A stretch of 64,000 nt of DNA from Elymus sibiricus (taxonomy: Eukaryota > Streptophyta > Magnoliopsida > Poales > Poaceae): positions 289,048,205 through 289,112,204 of the forward strand of contig CM077665.1 in the NCBI GenBank assembly GCA_039707655.1. The letters run 5' to 3'. The position numbers and the translations under genes are program-made. Positions 57,512-64,000 of the stretch are shown in pieces. Every line of letters begins with the position of its first letter. Position 1 is the stretch's first letter. The notes beneath the pieces were generated by a model. That model saw only the letters and a list, made by a program, of their open reading frames with translations, did not search any database and was not told where the DNA came from.

Positions 57512-57571
57512 TGATGTCTACTACACAACTTCATTATTGTAGACTCTGTTGGGCCTCCAAGTGCATAGTTT
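57512..57571 (-). mobile_element. Element J: 5' LTR stub
   Basis: Sixty bases matching the J LTR end at 50635 onward (TGATGTCTACTACA...GGGCCTCCAAG). The LTR is then replaced by element L, whose LTR edge TGTAGGACTGAAGG starts at 57572. The rest of J's LTR would lie beyond L, outside the window. Confidence 0.8.
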
Positions 57572-59081
57572 TGTAGGACTGAAGGGATCGATAGAAGAGA
57601 CGCCTAGAGGGGGGGTTAATAGACTACTTGCAAGAATTAAAACCTAACCTTTCCCAAGTTAATTGGTGGGAAGTTTTAGCAATTATAACAAGTCTAATGC
57701 ACCCTACACATGCTAGTCAACAAGTATGGCAGCGGAAAGTAAGACAAGCACATGTAAGAGAGAGTAGAGATAGGAAGATCAAACGCAATTTGGAAACGCA
57801 AGGGTTTTTCCCGTGGTTCCGATAGGTGGCACTATCGTACATCCACGTTTATGGAGTCTTCAACCCACGGAGGGTAGCGGTCGCGAGAGTCCATGGAGGG
57901 CTCCACCCATAAGGGTCCACGAAGTAGCAACCTTAACTATTCCATAACGGCCTCCGTCCACGAAGGACTAGCCTCACTATGGGTAGATCTTCACGAAGTA
58001 GGCGATCTCCTTGCCCGTACAAACTTCTTGGTTCACTCCACAACACGAAGTAGGATGCTCCCAAGCGACACCTAACCAATCTAGGAGGCACCACCCTCCA
58101 AAAGGTAATAGGCTCAATAGTAATGATGAACTCCTTGCTCTTGTGTTTCAAATGATAGTCTCCTCAACACACAATCACTCTCTCACAGATTTGGCTTGGG
58201 TAGAAGAGATTGATTGGATGGAAAGCAACTTGGGGAGGCTAGAAATCAAGATCCATATGGTTGGAGTGGATGATCTTGACCTCAACACAAGGGTAGGTGG
58301 TTCTCTCTCAGAAATTTGGATATGGGAAGTGTGAAACTGTTCTGAGTGCTTCTCTTTCGAGTGGGATGTGGTGGAGGGGTATATATAGGCTTCTCCAAAA
58401 ATCCAACCATTACACCATTATTGACCAACTCGGTGAAACCGAAGTGAAAACTCGATGGCACCGAAGTGTTCAAAATGTGGAAACTTTAGGAATCTCGGTG
58501 AGACCAATATAGAATTCTCGGTGGTACCGACAAGGTTCACCTAGGCAGTTTCCAGAACTCGGTGGCACCGATTTTTAAAACTCGGAAATTCCAATTCTTG
58601 AAAATGAGATACCAGAGAGCTGGTCACCGTTTTTGGTGGCACCGAAATGCAACTTGGTGGTACCGAGAATATGGTTTGGCTAGGGTTTCTGTTTGAGATG
58701 AAAATCGGTAGGGCCGAGTGGGAAATGTTGGTGGCACCGATTTTGCATGTTAGGCTTTGGACAGAATATTTGTGGAAGAGCTTTGTGAATGTTTTTGGTG
58801 GCTATCACTTGATCACTTGAGCATTTCATTCACCATTAATACCTTACCCCCTTTTGATAGTATTGGCTTTCCTATGGACTCAAAGTGATTTCTCACAAAG
58901 TAAAATGTAGTGTCTTCTTGCTTGTAGCTTGGCCAATCCTCTCTGTGGTTCTCCTGACAATCCTTTGCCAATCCTCTCTGTGGACTTAAACCTGAAATAA
59001 GCTAGGTAGAAATATTAGTCCAAGAGACAATGTATGTTGTCATGAATTATCAAAACCACCAAGGGAGCATGTGTGCTTTCA
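57572..59081 (-). mobile_element. Element L: 3' LTR
   Basis: 1,510 bp. The U3 palindrome array TCGGTnnnACCGA lies at 58429-58743 and the minus-strand TATA box at 58387-58380, matching K's layout. Collinear with K's LTR but clearly more diverged from it than K's two LTRs are from each other. Confidence 0.85.
58380..58743 (-). promoter_or_regulatory. LTR promoter of L: palindrome array plus TATA box
   Basis: About nine TCGGTGGCACCGA-like units (several decayed to TTGGTGGCACCGA) upstream, on the minus strand, of TATATATA at 58387-58380. Confidence 0.65.
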
Positions 59082-59095
59082 ATCTCCCCCTTTTT
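59082..59095 (-). other. Polypurine tract of element L
   Basis: The minus strand reads AAAAAGGGGGAGAT directly before the LTR start TGAAAGC. Confidence 0.85.
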
Positions 59096-61127
59096 GGTAA
59101 TTGATGACAACATACAATCAAAGCTTCAATTTAAGATATGTAGGAATATGTGGTAGCTTTGAAAGATACATGACTAATACAAGCTCCCCCTAAATGTGTC
59201 CAATCCATTTTAAAGATAGTTGCTTTGGAATGCATGGACACACATATAGTAGAAGGGACATGAGAAGTCATGTATGTCTTGGCTATATGCATCAAACATA
59301 TATGAATGAGGTGTTTCCATGTTCAAGACTTCACTCTTGCAAATGATATGTGCAAGAAGCAAGAGATCATCTTGACCAAGGATATGATGCATACACTTAC
59401 CTTGAGGTTCTTGAGCAATTTAGTAGTAGAAACACACTTGAGAAAATAATGTTAGGAAACACAAGAGAGAGGTTATTTGGATTCCTAGGAAACCCCCACC
59501 TTCATCGCCATTCAATATTTCTTGCCCTACTATAGGCCAAACTACCTGAGCACTGGGTCCAATGTGAGATTCTACTTATTCAAATGCAAACAAATTCAAG
59601 AGTACCAAGAAATGGAAAACATATAGGAAATGACATCTCATAAGATCAATATGTTTCCAAGAATCATTAAGACCTTCCTCCCCTAAGTGTGAATATTAAG
59701 TCTTCCTCTCCCCCTGAATCACAGCATGTAGATATTGGGAGTAGGTAGGGTTGAGAAAAAATCTAACAATTATGAGCAGTCAAAATACCTGTTCTCTCTC
59801 CCTCTTAAAATGATATTTGTCCCCTTTTTGGGTAAGCAAGAATTTTCATATGTATCTCTCCCCCTTTGGCATAACCAGAGTTATGGTATTTCTCCCCCTT
59901 AAAATTATATCTCCCCCTTTGGTATGAATAAGATTTTGAAGCTTTGATATTTCTCCCCCTTTGGCATTAATTTCCAAAAAGGGTCACACAAAGGGTCAGA
60001 TAAAAGGGATCATTGTGGGATCATTGAGAACATTTGAGTTCTAAGGAATCTCTGAGTAGAATTTCTCCTCCTTCCATTGATCTGAAAGCATTGAAGATTT
60101 CTCCCCTTTTATCGTAGGGGTCCTTGAAGATTGACTTCTCCCCCAATTTTTTTTGATAAAGAGATCATTGAAGAAATGGAGATTTTTGAAAATCGAAATG
60201 AAATACAAAGAATAGCAAAATCGGTGGCTCCGGAGAAAATTTGTCAGTGGAACCGATTTAGTGAGTGTGCAGCCTATCTGCAATATCGGTGAAACCGAGA
60301 ATTTTGAATCGGAGGCTCCGAAGTACTAAACAGAGACTTGACAATATTTGATAGAATTTATTTTTTGGTAAGTTTTGATAGAAGAAAAAGATTTCGGATA
60401 ATTTTCAAAAAGAGAAGAGAATGATTGCTGAGAATAAAGAGTATTTACAAGAAATTTTCATCTAGATGTAAATTGAGTGGTTCTAAGTAGGCATGCAACT
60501 AAAAGATGAACCAAACAAGATACTTCACCTAGATGATGGGCGGTGACTAGGTCACCTATATTAGAGTATATTGACTTAAGGAGCCAAGCAAGCATACTTG
60601 ATCATATGTCATACTCTACGTTAAGCTCAAAATGGGGTTGCCATTTTTAGATTAAGCATTTTTAATGTTTTCATATCACTTGAGTTGCTTTATCTCATGA
60701 CTTGGAGTAAAGCTATTTCAAGGATATGAGCACATACCTTTGAGTGATGTTGATGACGTGGCATGTAGGAGAACTTCTTGTGGATGCTCGAAGTGGATGA
60801 AGATCATCTTGAGTTGGGAGCTATCCTCGATCGTTTTGGTTCTCTTCCCACCTACATGGGTTAGTCATGCAAGGAAGACCAAGATATATCCAAGTGACAA
60901 GATACCAATTGAGAATTTTGCAATTGTGATTGTATCAAATGTATGTCAAGGATATGTTTTGTTGTCTTCTTCCTTCATCATCAAAGACGAGTTGTGGATA
61001 CTTGGCCATGACAAGATTGCTTGTGATATGAGTTGTGGGCACTCTTGTGGAATGTAGTTCTTACAAGTACCTACAAAAGGTTAGATGCAATATAAGGGAG
61101 CATAGATTTCCAAGATATAAGATAGTG
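59096..61127 (-). mobile_element. Element L: post-pol region, no ORF2
   Basis: No long ORF on the sense strand. Holds at least seven AGGGGGAGA-type polypurine tracts (seen as TCTCCCCCT near 59181, 59708, 59857, 59891, 59909, 59952 and 60138) and a small palindrome cluster at 60220-60320 (TCGGTGAAACCGA). The part next to pol (60530-60870) matches 41445-41790 of K. K's ORF2 has no counterpart here. Confidence 0.65.
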
Positions 61128-64000
61128 TCATATCAAGTGCAACATGGAATAGTCATCTAAGCTCATGCCCTTGCATGCACCTGAGTGAGTATAGCTCAAG
61201 TTTGAAGCATCAATGATGTTCAACTCACTCCTCAAGTGACAAAACACTTTCTCATCAAGTGGCTTAGTAAAGATATCGGCCAATTGCTTGTTAGTACAAA
61301 CATGATTAAGATTAATATCTCCTTTGGCAACATGATCACGAATGAAATGATGACGAACTTGAATATGTTTAGTTCGAGAATGTTGCACCGGATTATAAGC
61401 AATTTTAATAGCACTTTCATTATCACACAATAATGGAACATGTCTCACATGGATTCCATAATCCTTAAGAGTGTGTGTCATCCATAGCAATTGAGCACAA
61501 CATGATCCGGCGGCAATGTATTCCGCTTCGGCGGTATACAGAGATACCGAGTTTTGTTTCTTGGAGGACCAAGACACAAGAGATCTACCAAGAAATTGAC
61601 ATGTACCCGAGGTGGATTTTCTATCAACCTTGTCTTCGGCATAGTCCGAGTCAGAATAGCCAACAAGATTAAAGGAAGATCCCTTGGGATACCATATGCC
61701 AAAGTTTGGTGTATGTATCAAGTATCTCACAATTCTTTTCACGGCCTTAAGATGACACTCTTTAGGAGCAGCTTGATATCTAGCGCGCATGCACACACTA
61801 AGCATAATATCGGTACGAGAGGCACATAGCTATAACAATGAACCAATCATTGATAGATAAACCTTTTGATCAACCGGTTTGTCCTCCTTGGTGAGGTCAA
61901 CATGCCCCTAGTAGGCATAGGAGTTTTCATACCTTTACACTCTTGCATGTTGAACTTCTTGATCAAGTCCTTGGTGTACATGGTTTGAGAGATGAAAGTT
62001 CCTTCTCTCGTTTGCTTGATTTGCAAACCAAGGAAAAATTTCAGCTCACACATCATGGACATCTCATACTTCTCGGACATCAACCTTCCAAATCTTTCAC
62101 TAAATTGTGGGTTAGTAGATCCAAAGATAATATCATCCACATAGATTTGGCACACAAATAATTCACCATTAACTCTCTTAGTGAATAAGGTTGCGTCAAT
62201 TTTACCAATTTCAAAACCCTTTTGAATGAGAAACTTCGTTAAGCATTTATACCAAGCACGTTGGTCTTGCTTAAGTCCATAAAGAGCTTTACAAAGCTTG
62301 TAGACGTGATTAGGTTTCTTAGGGTTCACAAAACCCGGGGGTTGTTTAACATAGACCTCTTCTTCAATCTCACCATTTAAAAATGCACTTTTAATATCCA
62401 TTTGATAAAGCATGATGTCATGGTGATTAGCATAAGCAAGAAGAATGTGGATAGCTTTGAGTCTAGCAACGGGGGCATAGGTCTCACCATAGTCCATACC
62501 TTCTACTTGGGTGTAGCCTTGAGCTACGAGACGCGCATTGTTGCGTACGACTTGACCATCTTCATCTTGTTTGTTCCGAAACACCCATTTGGTTCCGATG
62601 ATGTTTTGCTCGTCCTTGGGCTTCTCCACAAGTGTCCACACTTCGTTCCTCTCGAAGTTGTGTAGTTCCTCGTGCGTAGCGCTCACCCAATCCGGATCCT
62701 GAAGAGCTCATTCTACCTTCAAGGGCTCAATACTAGAGATGAATGAGTAATGCACACAAAAGTTAGCTAGTCGAGTTTTAGAGCGAGTTATCCTCCCAGT
62801 TTGTATGTCATCGAAGATTTGATTTAGAGGATGGTTTTTTTCCACTCTTGCTCGAACTCGGGGTAGCTTCTGCTTGTTGGATGGTGGAGCTTCTTCATCA
62901 TCTTCTTCTTCTTCATTGTTGTTGAAGGTGTCGTCACCTTGAGGTGGTGGTGAAGGTGGTTGTGGTGGATCTTCATGATGAGCTTCTTCCTTCTCTTCAT
63001 CTTGTCGTGTACCGCTTGTGGATGCCTCCATGTCGTGTTGAGGTTCACCTTGACGTGAAGTAGGGGCTTCCACTTTAGTTGATGAAGTACTTTCCTTCAC
63101 CTCCATGGGACGAATCTTGCCGATGGACAGGTCTTGGATAGCTTCCGAAGGTTCCTTATCTGCTACATCATTTGACAATGGTTCCACTTGTGAACCATTA
63201 GATTCATCAAACTTCACATCTACCGTCTCTTCAACTTTTCGTGTGAAGTTGTTGTAGACACGGTAAGTGTGAGAGTTTGATCCGTAACCGAGTAGGAAAC
63301 CTTCATGAGATCTAGGAGCAAATTTCGAACGATGATGCTTATCAAGAATGTAACACTTGGATCCGAATACTCGAAAGTATAAAACTTGGGGCTTGTTACC
63401 GGTGAGTAGCTCGTATGCTATTTTACCGAGAAGCTTGTGAAGATAGAGTCGGTTCATTGCATGACAAGCTATCTCAACGGCTTCCGCCCAAAAGTGTCTT
63501 GGCGTATTTTATTCGTCGAGCATCGTTCTTGCCATCTCAATAAGAGTTCGGTTCTTCCTCTCAACAACTCCATTTTGTTGAGGCGTGTACGTATCCGAGA
63601 ACTCATGTAGAATCCCTTCTTCGTCAAGAAAGGTGTCTACATTTGTGTTCTTGAACTCCGATCCGTTGTCGCTCTGAACTTCCTTGATCTTCACTTCAAA
63701 CTGATTTTGAGATTTGCGGGCAAAGTTATTGAAGATCTTTTGCACCTGCGACTTATCATCAAGAAACAATACCCACGTAAATCTGGAAAAATCATCAACT
63801 ATCACTAGACCAAAGGAATTTCCACCGAGGCTCTTGTAAGCGTTGGGACCAAAAAGATCCATATGAAGTAACTCGAGTGGTCTCCTAGTAGTCATGATAT
63901 TCTTTACGGGATGACTTCCACCTACTTGCTTTCCAGCTTGACAAGCACTACAAAGTCTATATTTGTCAAAGATAACATCTTTAACACCAAGAATATGATC
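61128..64000 (-). pseudogene. pol: Element L: copia pol (integrase, RT, RNase H), partial and decayed
   Basis: From the window edge: pre-integrase zinc segment (LCSACQAGKQ), integrase core with all three acidic residues in context (LLHMDLFGP, VQSDNGSEFKN, NGVVERKNRTL), a long acidic/Pro-rich linker (about 63050-62830), RT with [39 protein letters not shown] and the catalytic [15 protein letters not shown] (near 62150), and RNase H with LVGYSDSDYAEDKVDRKSTS and AEAEYIAAGSC. Breaks: TAA at 63509-63511, TGA at 62708-62710, a frameshift near 61902 and TAG near 61830. Protease would lie outside the window. The stops mean this copy does not make a full polyprotein. Confidence 0.9.

Larger units (their letters stand above)
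57572..64000 (-). mobile_element. Element L: copia/Sirevirus-type element, cut by window edge
   Basis: Minus-strand order: pol (64000 to 61128), a 2-kb region without a long ORF (to 59096), polypurine tract, 3' LTR (57572-59081). Integrase before RT is the copia order. Gag, primer-binding site and 5' LTR lie outside the window. Its LTR start TGAAAGCACACATGC and its palindrome arrays match K's. Confidence 0.9.

Overview
The window looks like intergenic DNA of a large grass genome, most likely Triticeae (wheat, Aegilops, barley or a relative). This rests on the kinds of repeats and how they are nested, not on a database match: gypsy LTRs that open TGATACGTCTCC or TGATACGTCC, a CACTA DNA transposon whose ends carry many copies of a TTTGCCGTCTGC palindrome, and copia elements of the Sirevirus type with 1.5-kb LTRs and strings of AAGGGGGAGA tracts. 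I found no host protein-coding gene, tRNA, rRNA or CRISPR array. Almost every base can be assigned to a transposable element or a fragment of one.

Layout, low to high coordinate. Elements are lettered A to L for reference; I do not claim family names. A (1-5282 and 12931-12952, minus) is a pol-less gypsy-type element; its 5' LTR holds a complete CACTA transposon (5283-12930, TSD TCA) with a decayed TNP2-type transposase. F (12953-14281 and 15870-18050, minus) is a GC-rich gypsy-like element, itself hit by a solo LTR of A's family (14282-15869). F's 5' LTR cuts the integrase of G (18051 to about 24300, minus), a gypsy element with recognisable gag, protease, RT, RNase H and integrase but 14 in-frame stops. 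Next come a plus-strand LTR fragment H, a 109-bp copia LTR scrap, and D (25031-28902, plus), a pol-less gypsy element. D sits in the 3' LTR of C (28903-34968, minus), a relative of A. C's 5' LTR abuts E (34969-37472 and 47050-47337, minus), a gypsy gag-protease fragment.

E's 5' LTR carries K (37473-47044, plus), a complete copia/Sirevirus-type insertion with 5-bp TSD AGCCT, an uninterrupted gag ORF, a second ORF in the env-like position, and no pol. After about 420 bp of unclassified DNA come I (47757 to about 50042, plus; LTR and degenerate gag), a probable Harbinger ORF1 fragment (50043-50634), and J (50635-57571, minus), a pol-less gypsy element related to A and C. J's 5' LTR is broken by L (57572 to beyond 64000, minus), a Sirevirus-type copia element with pol but no visible second ORF.

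No undescribed defence or metabolic system is visible. The most interesting material is in the retroelements. K keeps gag and a downstream ORF while lacking pol, and that ORF has its own apparent promoter: an array of TCGGTnnnACCGA palindromes, a TATA box and a splice acceptor, repeating the design of the LTR promoter. K and L are complementary in content. The pol-less gypsy elements A, C, D and J all carry internal copies of their own polypurine tract, and D and J share a conserved block antisense to the element.
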